Shown piece by piece: positions 23,721 to 32,710 of a stretch of DNA of 64,000 bases. The notes below the pieces were generated by a model. The model was not told the origin of the DNA. It was given only the letters and a program-made list of their open reading frames with translations, and made no database searches. This DNA is from Clostridium sp. AWRP (GTDB taxonomy: Bacteria; Bacillota; Clostridia; Clostridiales; Clostridiaceae), in assembly GCF_004006395.2 (NCBI RefSeq), contig NZ_CP029758.2, positions 2,232,001 through 2,296,000 of the forward strand, written 5' to 3'. Position 1 is the first letter of the stretch, and each line of letters opens with the position of its first letter. The position numbers and the translations under genes are program-made.

Positions 23721-25680
23721 AAGCAAGATTAAATTTCTTTCTAATCATATTGACTAATACTTTTGCTGTCTCATCAATTCCACCAAACAGGCTGCTGTTA
23801 ATTAAGATGTCTTTGTACAGTACATTATCACTGTACGATTTTGCATAACTTAGGCTGTATAGCTGACGGGCTTCATCAACTTCTTTAATCAGCTTATCAG
23901 CTTCATCTGGATTTATATGAAGTATATTGATGCAATTTTCCTTTCGTATCTCATAGGGAGCATAGATAAATATGCTGAAATGATTTGAATGATTTCTTAA
24001 AATATAGTCAGAACACCTTCCTACAAATATACAGGATGATTTATCTGCCAGATCACAGATGATTTTCTTTTGGACTTCAAATATTTCTTCCTGTACGTTT
24101 TCTGCACTAGTTCCTAGTGGAAACTTCATTTTTTTATATTCATTTTTATTTATTTCTTCTCCGCTGTCAATAGTGGATACAGGCAAATTCATCTTCTTTG
24201 CAGTTTCTTCTACGATATCCCTATCGTAATATTCAACACCTAACAATTCAGCCATTTTTTTAGCAATGGGACGTCCCAGACTCCCGAATTGACGGGAAAT
24301 AGTTATTACATAATTCTCTAATCCGATATTTACCTTTTCATTTTCTAGAAAAGCTGTGGTAAAATTGCCGGAGACAAAGTTTTTATTTCTCATTATTGCA
24401 ATATCAGTATTTATAGTTGTAGAAACTCCTTCTAGTTTAAAGTTTTTTAATGCTTTTATCATATTGGCAATGCAGGTATTTCTATCTTTTTCCCAAACCA
24501 CAAGTTTACAGAGCATAGGATCATAAAATGGAGAAATCTTGTATCCTTCGTGAATAGCATGTTCTATACGAACAGTTCCATCTGAGGTATCAGGAAATGA
24601 TAAACTTGTAATTGTACCTGGTGAAGGTTTAAATGTTTTGGGATCTTCTGCATAAATACGGCATTCAATGCTGTGACCTTTTAGTTTAATATCTTCCTGT
24701 TTAAATGGCAATTTCTCTCCGTTTGCAACACGAATTTGATTTTCTACTAAATCTATATTTGCAACATATTCAGATACTGGATGTTCTACTTGAAGTCTTG
24801 CATTTATTTCCATGAAATAATAGTTTCCATCAGCACCTCTTAAATATTCAATGGTACCTGCTCCAGAGTATTTCATTTCCTTGATAATCTTTTGTGTATA
24901 TGAATAAAGTTTCTTTCTGTCATCTTCAGTAACTACAGCTGACGGTGATTCTTCAATAATTTTTTGATATCTTCTCTGAATAGAACATTCTCTTTCTCCT
25001 AAGCAGACTACATTTCCATAGTCATCTGCTATAAACTGTACTTCTATGTGTCTTGGAGATAGTACTGCTTTTTCAATATAAATATCTCCACTTGCAAATG
25101 CCATATTTCCTATTCTTTGCATGCTTTCAAAAATAGCCTGTGTAACTTTTTCAGATTCAAAGTAAGTAATTTTTTCTATTCCCTTACCTCCGCCGCCTTT
25201 ATCCAGTTTAAGTAAAATAGGCAATCCAACTTTTTCTGCAGTATCATAAATTTCTTTTACACTGGAAATCGGATTTATTGTTCCTGGTGTAACCGGAACT
25301 CCTAATTTATTGGCAATAATACGGCAATAACATTTGGATTCGATGTTTTCTAGAATTGAAGGGTCAGGTCCGATCCACTTTGCACCTGCAGTAGCAACTG
25401 CATTAGCAAATGATGCTGCCTCTGATAAAAATCCATATCCGGGATGTACTGCATCTGCCCCTGATTGCTTAATAACATCTACAAGTGTATCAATATTTAA
25501 ATAACTTTTAACAGGTGCAGAGGGGCCAATATTATAGCTTTCTGCAGCTTTGTTAATGTAATCAGCATTTTTATCAGCGTCTGAATATACAACAACAGTG
25601 TCAATTTTAAGTTTATTACATGTATGAATAATTCTGTTTACAATTTCACCGCGATTTGCAATTAAAATTTTTTTTATCAT
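23719..25680 (-). CDS. Biotin carboxylase fused to a cytidylate-kinase-like domain
   Basis: 653 aa from the ATG at 25680, after AAAAGGAG. Residues 1-455 are a full biotin carboxylase: IANRGEIVNRII, HPGYGFLSE, the ATP-grasp loop KLDKGGGGKGI, RECSIQRRYQKIIEE and FMEINARLQVEHPVSE. Residues 456-653 match the Cytidylate_kin2 family: YVITISRQFGSLGRPIAKK, EYYDRDIVEETAKKM, CIFVGRCSDYILR. A normal AccC ends where the second domain begins. No accB/accA/accD neighbours exist; the nearest biotin carrier is at 31146, in the operon beyond the divergent regulator. Inferred: it carboxylates that carrier. The role of the second domain is unknown. Confidence 0.88.
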   Translation of the reverse strand: MIKKILIANRGEIVNRIIHTCNKLKIDTVVVYSDADKNADYINKAAESYNIGPSAPVKSYLNIDTLVDVIKQSGADAVHPGYGFLSEAASFANAVATAGAKWIGPDPSILENIESKCYCRIIANKLGVPVTPGTINPISSVKEIYDTAEKVGLPILLKLDKGGGGKGIEKITYFESEKVTQAIFESMQRIGNMAFASGDIYIEKAVLSPRHIEVQFIADDYGNVVCLGERECSIQRRYQKIIEESPSAVVTEDDRKKLYSYTQKIIKEMKYSGAGTIEYLRGADGNYYFMEINARLQVEHPVSEYVANIDLVENQIRVANGEKLPFKQEDIKLKGHSIECRIYAEDPKTFKPSPGTITSLSFPDTSDGTVRIEHAIHEGYKISPFYDPMLCKLVVWEKDRNTCIANMIKALKNFKLEGVSTTINTDIAIMRNKNFVSGNFTTAFLENEKVNIGLENYVITISRQFGSLGRPIAKKMAELLGVEYYDRDIVEETAKKMNLPVSTIDSGEEINKNEYKKMKFPLGTSAENVQEEIFEVQKKIICDLADKSSCIFVGRCSDYILRNHSNHFSIFIYAPYEIRKENCINILHINPDEADKLIKEVDEARQLYSLSYAKSYSDNVLYKDILINSSLFGGIDETAKVLVNMIRKKFNLA

Positions 25681-25763
25681 GTTAGCACTCCTTTTCAATA
25701 AATTATTGTTTTATTAATTAAGTTCTACAATAACCATTTATAACAGTTTACAATTATGCAGAT

Positions 25764-25819
25764 AAAAAACAAGGACATGGCAAAAATAACTATAACAGAT
25801 ACATTGCCATGTCCTTGTT
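25764..25819 (-). terminator. Attenuator-like hairpin upstream of the biotin carboxylase fusion
   Basis: A perfect 16-bp inverted repeat (AACAAGGACATGGCAA at 25768-25783 with its complement at 25804-25819). Read on the minus strand it is followed by TTTTTT, 85 bases before the carboxylase start. No minus-strand gene lies upstream for it to terminate, so it may be an attenuator in the leader or a regulator-binding dyad. Confidence 0.6.
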
Positions 25820-25924
25820 AGATTAAACTATAGCATATTTTAAGTTTTATGACAACAGTAAGCAACACAAATTTATGATATACTATTAAAAAATCAATTT
25901 AAAATTGTAAAAGGGAGTCAAAAT

Positions 25925-27076
25925 ATGAGTTATCTTTTATCTGAATTTTATTCATCTTCAAAAGAAATATATAAGATTAAGTTAATTGCAGGCGAAAAAG
26001 GCCTCATAAATGATATGACATGGGTATACCTTACTGAAGATATAGAAAATGGAGATTTTCTAAGAGAAAATGAATTAGTTATTACTACCGGTTTGTCAGC
26101 TGGAACAAAAATAAATTGGATTTATGAATTAATTAGAGAATTAATTTACCGAAAATGCAGTGGTTTGTTAATAAATACTGATAAATATATTCTTGTTAAG
26201 GATATTTCTAGAGAAGTTATTGAACTATGCAATTCAGAAAATTTTCCTCTTTTTATAATGCCGTGGGAAATACATATTTCTGATATTATGCAGGATTACT
26301 GTAATAAGATATTTATGGATAAGTACCTGGAAAATACTTTGTCTAAGCTGTTTTATAATGTAATATTTGATTCACAAAATATTGAAAAGTATATTCCCCT
26401 TTTAAATTCAAACGGTTATCCTACAGAATCTTCTTACTATGCAGCTAAAATAATTAATATTAGTTCACCGCTGAAATTGCAAAATTGTATTAATCTTTTG
26501 TCAATAAAATATCACATATTTTTAAAAAACAACTATTATATTTTGATTCTGAAGGAATGCTCAAAAAAATTGCTAAATAATCTTATGAAAAACTATTTTG
26601 AAATAGTTGATAATGAAATAGTTTTAAACTCATCAATATTAAGACCTCAAATAGGAATAGGTGAAAAAGTTTCTTCATTATCAAAACTTTATTTTAGCTA
26701 CTCTACTGCTTCCTATGCTTTAGAAACAGCTAAAGATTCGAATAAGGACTGTGTGTATTTTGATGAGCTTGGTATATTTCGTATATTGAGTTCTGTATCT
26801 AATAAAGAATTACTTCAAAGTATATATTTCGAAATGCTTGATCCTATAATAGATTATGACAGGAAAAATAATACTCAACTGCTAAAAACTTTAAAAGTAT
26901 ATTTGGATTTTGACGGCAGCATTCAGGAAACTGCAAATTTCCTATATAATCATCGCAATACCATCAATTACCGTATGAAGAAAATACATGGCCTATTAAA
27001 AAAAGATTTAACATCAACGGAAGATAAGTTTAATCTAAGGATGGCCTTTTATATTAAAGAATATATGAGATTGTAA
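25925..27076 (+). CDS. PucR/CdaR-family transcriptional regulator
   Basis: 383 aa. Seen: an N-terminal PucR-type sensing domain (residues 10-130: LIAGEKGLINDMTWVYLTED, ENELVITTG, FPLFIMPWEI) and a C-terminal helix-turn-helix with the typical LKTLKVYLDFDGSIQETANFL...HRNTINYRMKKI. The middle resembles the GGDEF-like spacer of the family. It is divergent from the biotin carboxylase and upstream of the aminotransferase/carboxyltransferase genes, so it probably controls both sides. Known: PucR-type proteins respond to purine breakdown products, sugar acids or other small catabolites. Confidence 0.88.
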   Translation: MSYLLSEFYSSSKEIYKIKLIAGEKGLINDMTWVYLTEDIENGDFLRENELVITTGLSAGTKINWIYELIRELIYRKCSGLLINTDKYILVKDISREVIELCNSENFPLFIMPWEIHISDIMQDYCNKIFMDKYLENTLSKLFYNVIFDSQNIEKYIPLLNSNGYPTESSYYAAKIINISSPLKLQNCINLLSIKYHIFLKNNYYILILKECSKKLLNNLMKNYFEIVDNEIVLNSSILRPQIGIGEKVSSLSKLYFSYSTASYALETAKDSNKDCVYFDELGIFRILSSVSNKELLQSIYFEMLDPIIDYDRKNNTQLLKTLKVYLDFDGSIQETANFLYNHRNTINYRMKKIHGLLKKDLTSTEDKFNLRMAFYIKEYMRL

Positions 27077-27090
27077 ATGCGCGATAAAAT

Positions 27091-27143
27091 ATAGAACTAT
27101 CTTATCAATATTAAAATAGAGATAAGATAGTTCTTATTATTTT
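27091..27143 (+). terminator. Terminator after the PucR-type gene
   Basis: Perfect 14-bp stem, AGAACTATCTTATC with GATAAGATAGTTCT, then TATTATTTTATT. Confidence 0.88.
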
Positions 27144-27670
27144 ATTGTAAAAGTTATATAGGGTAAACATTAGGTCAAAATGAACATTTTTAATGAAAAA
27201 TTTTTCCAAATAGTAATTTAATAGGCATATGATAATTAAAATTAGCAATAATTCGTAAATATAGCCTTATAAAATTAGCAAATCATAAATAGTTATTTAG
27301 CTTTTTTGATAATTTATCACGCAATTTGTGATATTTTATTTAAAAAATATGCGAAATGAAAGAAAAAGGGATATGGGAAAGCTTTATGCATGCGCCTTAT
27401 GTATATTGAGCACAAATTAGACAAATAAAGTTTGTGTTCATATGCTATTGTTATACAAAATGAAATATTGTAGTATTTAATTATTCAATATTGATGAAAA
27501 AAAAGTAAATATTACACTTTTCATTTTTATTTTGAATTTTGAAAATTTAGTTCTTGCAAAAATAACTATAAAAAATTGTAATAGTTTACATAATTTGAAA
27601 TTGATAAATTAACAATTAAATAATTGAATAATTAAATACAAAATGCCATGTTTAAAAAATTAGTTACTAG
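27144..27670 (+). other. Long AT-rich region upstream of the aminotransferase operon
   Basis: About 530 bases with no credible gene. The only marked feature is an interrupted dyad, CACAAATTAGACAAATAAAG followed by TTTGTG, at about 27410-27436, a possible operator. I see no riboswitch motif and no clear -24/-12 promoter. The aminotransferase ribosome site AAGGAGG lies at its end. Confidence 0.3.
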
Positions 27671-27687
27671 TTTAAGGAGGCTTAAAA

Positions 27688-29046
27688 ATGTTAAAGGAAG
27701 AATTACCCAAAATAATAACTGATCAAATCCCGGGGCCGAAAGCAGCAGAAGTAATACGAAGAAGAGAAGATGCAGCACCCTCTGCAATTAAATGTATATA
27801 TCCTGTTGTAATAAAAAGGGCAGAAGGTGCGGTGATTGAGGATGTTGACGGAAATTATTTTCTTGATTGGACTGGTGGTGTAGGCGTACTAAACGTTGGA
27901 TTTTCCCATCCAGAAGTGGTTGAAGCTGTGAAAGAACAGTCAGAAAAATATTTCCATGGTATGTTTAACATTGTTACACACGAAGGATATGTTAAGCTGG
28001 CAGAGAAAATGAACTCCATTGTTCCTGTGAAGGGAAGTAAGAAAAAAACGTTTTTCGCAAATAGTGGAGCAGAGGCCGATGAAAATGCAGTAAAAATAGC
28101 AAAAGCTTTTACAAATAGACCTAATATAATTGTATTTTCAGGAGCATTTCATGGACGTACAGTTATGACCATGGCAATGACGTCGAAAAAATCTTATGCC
28201 TATGGAATGGGACCTTTTCCAGACGGTGTATACCGTGCAGAATTTCCGTATTTATATAGAAGTCCTGAAGGAATGCCAGAAAGTGAAACCATTAATTATT
28301 ATATAGAAAGTATTAAAAAAGTATTTGATCAAGCTTCACCACCAGAGTATGTAGCAGCTATAGTAGTAGAACCACTTCAGGGTGAAGGCGGATTTATTCC
28401 AGCTCCAATTGAATGGGTTAAAGCAGTAAGAGCTATTTGTGATAAATATGGTATATTGCTTGTTGCAGATGAGGTACAATGTGGGTTCTGCCGTACAGGT
28501 AAAATGTTTGCTTCTGAATATTGGAAGGAAGCAGGGGCAGCTCCAGATATAATAGCAACTGCAAAATCTATTGCAGCTGGTATGCCATTAAGTGCAATAA
28601 CAGCAAGGGAAGAGATTATGGAGGCAGTAAGACCAGGAACAATTGGAGGAACCTTCTGTGGAAATGCAGTAGCATGTGCAGCAGCATTAAAAGTGATAGA
28701 AATTATGGAAAGAGATAATTTGGCTGACCGTTCTATGGAAATAGGTAAGAAAGTAATGAAACGCTATATGGAATGGGAAAAAAAATATGAGATTGTTGGA
28801 GATGTAAGAGGACTTGGCGGAATGGTTGGAATAGAATTTATAAAAAATAAAGAAAAGAAAGATCCAAATCCTGAAATTGTATCAGCAGTTATTCAAGAAG
28901 CAGCCCAAAATGGACTTATGATTGAGAACTCGGGTGTTTATGGAAATGTTATCCGCTTTTTAGCACCACTTGTAATTACAGATAAGCAGCTTGAAGCAGG
29001 ATTAGATATTTTTGAAAAAGCAATTTGTAAGTGCATGCAAAAGTAA
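27688..29046 (+). CDS. Class III (4-aminobutyrate-type) aminotransferase
   Basis: 452 aa, ATG after AAGGAGG. Seen: the N-terminal DVDGNYFLDWTGGVGVLNVGFSHP, FFANSGAEADENAVKIAK, FHGRTVMTMAMTSKK, LLVADEVQCGFCRTGKMFA, and the PLP-lysine region ATAKSIAAGMPLSA. Known: class III enzymes move amino groups from omega-amines such as GABA, ornithine or beta-alanine. It is the first gene of the operon with carboxyltransferase subunits, biotin carrier and PxpA. Inferred: it acts on the amino acid released by that system. Substrate class good, exact substrate unknown. Confidence 0.9.
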   Translation: MLKEELPKIITDQIPGPKAAEVIRRREDAAPSAIKCIYPVVIKRAEGAVIEDVDGNYFLDWTGGVGVLNVGFSHPEVVEAVKEQSEKYFHGMFNIVTHEGYVKLAEKMNSIVPVKGSKKKTFFANSGAEADENAVKIAKAFTNRPNIIVFSGAFHGRTVMTMAMTSKKSYAYGMGPFPDGVYRAEFPYLYRSPEGMPESETINYYIESIKKVFDQASPPEYVAAIVVEPLQGEGGFIPAPIEWVKAVRAICDKYGILLVADEVQCGFCRTGKMFASEYWKEAGAAPDIIATAKSIAAGMPLSAITAREEIMEAVRPGTIGGTFCGNAVACAAALKVIEIMERDNLADRSMEIGKKVMKRYMEWEKKYEIVGDVRGLGGMVGIEFIKNKEKKDPNPEIVSAVIQEAAQNGLMIENSGVYGNVIRFLAPLVITDKQLEAGLDIFEKAICKCMQK

Positions 29047-29116
29047 GTTATTTTTCTATTATAAATAAATTACACAATTGAATCAAATAATTAAATATAA
29101 AAAGGGAGGAAAAAGT

Positions 29117-30100
29117 ATGAGCAAGTATGATGTTATTATTGATACTCTTCCTGCTAAAGGTGACAGAATTGAAATATTATTCCGTCAGGCAGGTGATGGC
29201 TTTATTCAAGTAGAATATGGTTATGAACAGAGGGTGGAACTGCTGGATTCCTTTAGAATTCTGGCAGTAGATTCAAAGGTTAAGAAAATGAATATCAAGG
29301 GATTAATTGAGACATTACCAAGTTTAAGAGCAAATATGATACATTTTGATCCTACCATTATTTCCCCACAAGAACTTATTGACAAAATTAAAGATGCAGA
29401 AGAATCTATTGCTGGTGTTGATGATATGGTAATTGATTCAAGAATCATTACATTACCAATTGCTTTCGAGGATAGCCAGACTAAAAAGGCAGTTGAAATG
29501 TATTTAAAACAGATTCGTCCTGATGCACCAAACTGCAAGGATGGATATAATCTTGATTATATGGCCCTATGTAATGGATGCACTGTAGATGATATTAAAC
29601 ATATGTTATTAGATACTTATTGGTATAACAGTGGATGTGGTTTCTGGCCGGGCGGTGGATTTTTCTGGCCAATGGATCCAAGGTGCAAAATGATTGTACC
29701 AAAATACAATCCTCCGCGTATATGGACTCCAGAAGGAGCAGTTGGTATTGGTGGAGCTTGCCTATTTACTTACACTACAGCAACTGGTGGTGGGTATCAA
29801 TTATTTGGACGTACTATTCCTACATTCCAGTTATCAATGAAACATCCACAATTTAAAGACGGACCATTTTTATATCGTCCATCAGGGGATCGCATAAAAT
29901 TCGTAGAAGTTTCAGAAAAAGAAATATTAGATATATATGATCATGTCCATGAGAAAACAGATTATGTATATGATATCCAGGAAAGCCAAATTGTTGTTAA
30001 GGATTATCTGGAATTCCTTGCAAAACCAGAAGTTGTTAAAGGTGCCGAAGAATTTGCAAAGCGCCAGGAACAAGGATCCAAAATAGCACCTAAGCTCTAA
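29117..30100 (+). CDS. Carboxyltransferase-type subunit 1 (PxpB / urea carboxylase CT_C_D domain)
   Basis: 327 aa from the ATG at 29117 (ribosome site GGGAGG). About 100 residues longer than an ordinary PxpB/KipI. Seen: an N-terminal KipI-like fold, then MALCNGCTVDDIKHMLLDT and the stretch KYNPPRIWTPEGAVGIGGAC plus GGGYQLFGRTIP, which resembles the carboxyltransferase region of urea carboxylase more than 5-oxoprolinase subunit B. It pairs with the next gene, 28 bases on. Known: these two halves make the CT-like fold of urea or allophanate enzymes and of 5-oxoprolinase PxpBC. Inferred: it transfers or uses carboxybiotin from the carrier at 31146. Confidence 0.85.
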   Translation: MSKYDVIIDTLPAKGDRIEILFRQAGDGFIQVEYGYEQRVELLDSFRILAVDSKVKKMNIKGLIETLPSLRANMIHFDPTIISPQELIDKIKDAEESIAGVDDMVIDSRIITLPIAFEDSQTKKAVEMYLKQIRPDAPNCKDGYNLDYMALCNGCTVDDIKHMLLDTYWYNSGCGFWPGGGFFWPMDPRCKMIVPKYNPPRIWTPEGAVGIGGACLFTYTTATGGGYQLFGRTIPTFQLSMKHPQFKDGPFLYRPSGDRIKFVEVSEKEILDIYDHVHEKTDYVYDIQESQIVVKDYLEFLAKPEVVKGAEEFAKRQEQGSKIAPKL

Positions 30101-30128
30101 TAAATAATATAAGAAGGAGGTAAAAAAT

Positions 30129-31112
30129 ATGATTAAAGTTATAAACGGTGGAATTGAAGTTTTGGTAGAAGATTGGCCAGGAAGACTTGGATACATGGGA
30201 CTTGGAATGGCTGCTGCAGGTGCAATGGATAATCTTGCATTACAGCTTGGAAACTTGATTTTAGGAAATAAAAAAGGTGATGCAGCTTTAGAAATTGCCG
30301 GCGGTTATTGTCAGTTTGAAATTATAGAAGACGGAGTTATTGCAATAACAGGAAGTGACATGAGACCTACAATTAATGAAAGTGATGTACCAACGTGGCA
30401 AGCAATTGCAGTTAAAGCAGGTGACATACTTAAATTTTCACACTTTGGAGAAGCTGGTTTTAGAGCTTATGTGTGTATAGCAGGAGGAATTGATGTCCCA
30501 GAATATCTTGGAAGTAAATCAACTTGTCTTTTTGGAAGCTATGGTGGTTTTGAAGGGCGCAAGCTTGCAAAAGATGACGTTATAAAGGTGAATAAAAAAG
30601 ATGCTTCAGGAATTGCTGGCAAAAAATTAAATCCTAAGTATATACCTGAATACGTGAATGAATGGGAATTAAGAACTATTCCAGGACCTAATTCAGTACC
30701 TGACTATGTAACGGAAAATGGAATGGATTATTTGTTTAGTACACCAATGAAAATCTCACATAATGCAAACAGAGCGGCTTATCGTTTGCAGGAAGTACCA
30801 GATTATTTTTGGGCACGTGAGGATGGTGGAAAAGGCGGAAGCCACCCTTCAAATATTGTTGATCATGGTTACAATATGCGCGGCGCAGTTAATGTAACTG
30901 GAAATACTCCTTCTTTGCTTATTGCAGATGGACCTACATTAGGTGGGTTTGTATGCGTTGCAAATGTTATTAATGCAGACTTGTGGAAAATTGGTCAGGG
31001 GATACCTGCAAGGGATAAAGTAAAACTTAAACTGGTTACTGTAGAAGATGCAATAAAAGCACGTAAAGAAAGAGAAGCAATGTTTGAAGCAGTTGATTTA
31101 GTGATTGATTAA
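30129..31112 (+). CDS. Carboxyltransferase-type subunit 2 (PxpC / KipA, CT_A_B domain)
   Basis: 327 aa, ATG after AAGGAGG. Seen: the family opening VLVEDWPGRLGYMGLGMAAAGAMDNLALQLGN shortened here to its key parts (EDWPGR, GAMDN), ALEIAGGYCQFE, the VCIAGGIDVPEYLGSKST loop, LRTIPGPN and the C-terminal KIGQGIPARDKVKL-like end. Normal length for the family. Known: partner of the KipI-like subunit in 5-oxoprolinase and in urea carboxylase-type enzymes. In an operon with that subunit, a biotin carrier and PxpA. Confidence 0.88.
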   Translation: MIKVINGGIEVLVEDWPGRLGYMGLGMAAAGAMDNLALQLGNLILGNKKGDAALEIAGGYCQFEIIEDGVIAITGSDMRPTINESDVPTWQAIAVKAGDILKFSHFGEAGFRAYVCIAGGIDVPEYLGSKSTCLFGSYGGFEGRKLAKDDVIKVNKKDASGIAGKKLNPKYIPEYVNEWELRTIPGPNSVPDYVTENGMDYLFSTPMKISHNANRAAYRLQEVPDYFWAREDGGKGGSHPSNIVDHGYNMRGAVNVTGNTPSLLIADGPTLGGFVCVANVINADLWKIGQGIPARDKVKLKLVTVEDAIKARKEREAMFEAVDLVID

Positions 31113-31145
31113 TAAAAATAAAAAATGAAAATGGAGGATAAAATT

Positions 31146-31364
31146 ATGGAATATACATTAAAAGCACATATGCCTGGGCTTGTAGCTCGAGTAGTAGTAA
31201 ATGTTGGTGACAAAGTTGAAGAAGGACAGGAGCTTGCAGTTATTAATTGTATGAAAACGGAAATGAGCTGCCAGACAGAAAAAGCAGGTGTAGTAAAGAA
31301 AGTTCTTGTTGCTGAATGGGATGAAATGGATATAGGATCTCCTATGATTATTTTAGAAGCTTAA
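31146..31364 (+). CDS. Stand-alone biotin carboxyl carrier protein
   Basis: 72 aa from the ATG at 31146, eight bases after GGAGG. Seen: one biotinyl domain and nothing else: MPGLVARVVVNVGDKVEEGQ, then the biotin-lysine hairpin NCMKTEM near residue 39, and the closing DEMDIGSPMIIL. The usual motif is AMKM; here the lysine is flanked by Met and Thr. No Pro/Ala linker or AccB N-terminal domain. Placed between the carboxyltransferase subunits and PxpA, so it very likely serves this operon and takes carboxyl groups from the biotin carboxylase fusion at 23719. Confidence 0.92.
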   Translation: MEYTLKAHMPGLVARVVVNVGDKVEEGQELAVINCMKTEMSCQTEKAGVVKKVLVAEWDEMDIGSPMIILEA

Positions 31365-31379
31365 TGGAGGTGAAGCAGT

Positions 31380-32147
31380 ATGAAGATAGATATTAATGTT
31401 GATATGGGCGAAAGCTTCGGACGTTATATCCTTGGAGATGATGAAGCACTTATGCCTTATGTAACATCTGCAAATATTGCAACATGCTTTCATGCCGGCG
31501 ATCCACTTGTTTTGGAACGTACCGTAAAATGGGCAAAAAAGTATGGAGTGGCAATAGGTGCACATATAGGTCTTCCTGATAGGCAAGGATTTGGAAGAAG
31601 GCAGATGGACATTTCAGCTGAAGAACTTAGATCTGACATGTTATACCAGTTAGGAGCAATGGATGCATTTTTAAAATTGCATGATCTTAAAATGCAGCAT
31701 GTAAAACCTCATGGGATATTGTATCGTATGGTTGGTGAGCAGGAGAAGTATATTGATACTTTTCTTGATACCATTGAAGAATATAATAAAGATCTTTATA
31801 TCATGCTTCATACAGGATGCGAGGCTTTAAAACGTGCAGAAAAGAGAGGCTTAAAGACAGCACCAGAGGTATTGATTGATCTTGGCTATGATGAAAATGG
31901 AAACTGGATGCTTGAAAGAGTTAAGAAAGCACGTTCACCTCAGCAAGTAGCTGATAGGGCTGTTAAGGTTGCAAAGGAGAGAAAAATTGATACTATTGAT
32001 GGAAAACTAATTGATGTTGATGGATGCACAGTATGTATTCATGGTGATTCACCTAATGCCCTTGAGGTGGCAACTGCAGTTAAAAAATCATTAGAAAGCA
32101 GTGGTGTAACAGTTACAGACCTGAATGGATACTTTGGACAAACATAG
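31380..32147 (+). CDS. pxpA: 5-oxoprolinase subunit A-like (LamB/YcsF family)
   Basis: 255 aa, the family length. Seen: DINVDMGESFG at the start, SANIATCFHAGDP (family norm ANIACGFHAGDP), AIGAHIGLPDRQGFGRR (norm AHPGYPDLQGFGRR), QHVKPHGILYRM, and IHGDSPNALEVA at the end. Metal-binding Asp/His positions are kept, but the substrate-pocket segments differ from typical PxpA. Known: PxpABC opens 5-oxoproline with ATP; relatives open other lactams. The altered loops and the urea-carboxylase-like partner leave the substrate open. Confidence 0.88.
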   Translation: MKIDINVDMGESFGRYILGDDEALMPYVTSANIATCFHAGDPLVLERTVKWAKKYGVAIGAHIGLPDRQGFGRRQMDISAEELRSDMLYQLGAMDAFLKLHDLKMQHVKPHGILYRMVGEQEKYIDTFLDTIEEYNKDLYIMLHTGCEALKRAEKRGLKTAPEVLIDLGYDENGNWMLERVKKARSPQQVADRAVKVAKERKIDTIDGKLIDVDGCTVCIHGDSPNALEVATAVKKSLESSGVTVTDLNGYFGQT

Positions 32148-32161
32148 GAGGAGGAGTAGAG

Positions 32162-32653
32162 ATGAAAAAAATTGAAGCATTAGATGTATCGGTAGCAATT
32201 TTAGCAGCAGTATCATGTCTCTTTATGTATATAAAAGTTCCTGTTTGGGCTTTGTTTATAGGCTGGGCATGGTACTTTAGTTTAGGAGCAACTCCAGATC
32301 TTATTGCAAAGGGAATACCACCGATGATTACCGGATCAGTACTTGCAATTTTAGCATTTGTTCTTATCAATGTATTTACGGGATTTATGCCAGCTATGGC
32401 AGCTACGGTAGTTTCAGTTTTTATTACAGTATTTTTATTAATGATATCACTAAAAATACCTGCCTTAAATATTTCGCTCATGTCATTTAATGCTTATTCA
32501 TGTATGTTCATAGGTTATGGTGCAGGAGCATATATGGCAATTAAAGGAATGCCTGCTCTACTTAATGCAGCAATTTGGATTACAGGAGCAAATTTCATTG
32601 GATTGATTTTTGGGTGGATGAGTATTAAATTTACAACATTTAAAAAAAATTGA
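32162..32653 (+). CDS. DUF1097 membrane protein
   Basis: 163 aa, mostly hydrophobic with about five membrane segments; ATG after GGAGGAG, 14 bases past pxpA. Seen: LAAVSCLFMYIKVPVWALFIGWAWYF-type first helices and a C-terminal AAIWITGANFIGLIFGWMS helix, typical of DUF1097. Known: the family (YcdZ-like in enterics) has no firm function but often sits beside transport or catabolic genes. Inferred: it may help uptake of the operon's substrate; no other transporter is encoded here. Confidence 0.75.
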   Translation: MKKIEALDVSVAILAAVSCLFMYIKVPVWALFIGWAWYFSLGATPDLIAKGIPPMITGSVLAILAFVLINVFTGFMPAMAATVVSVFITVFLLMISLKIPALNISLMSFNAYSCMFIGYGAGAYMAIKGMPALLNAAIWITGANFIGLIFGWMSIKFTTFKKN

Positions 32654-32664
32654 AGTTAAATGAT

Positions 32665-32710
32665 GGGGTTGTTACATTAGATTTTAGTGTAACAACCCCG
32701 TATTTATTTT
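32665..32710. terminator. Bidirectional terminator
   Basis: Perfect 12-bp stem GGGGTTGTTACA with TGTAACAACCCC, T-rich on the right, between the pxp-like operon and the convergent BlaR1-type gene. Confidence 0.9.

Noticed and set aside
23719..25680. Acetyl-CoA carboxylase subunit for fatty acid synthesis
   Set aside because: No accB, accA, accD or fab genes nearby, and the C-terminal kinase-like fusion is foreign to AccC.
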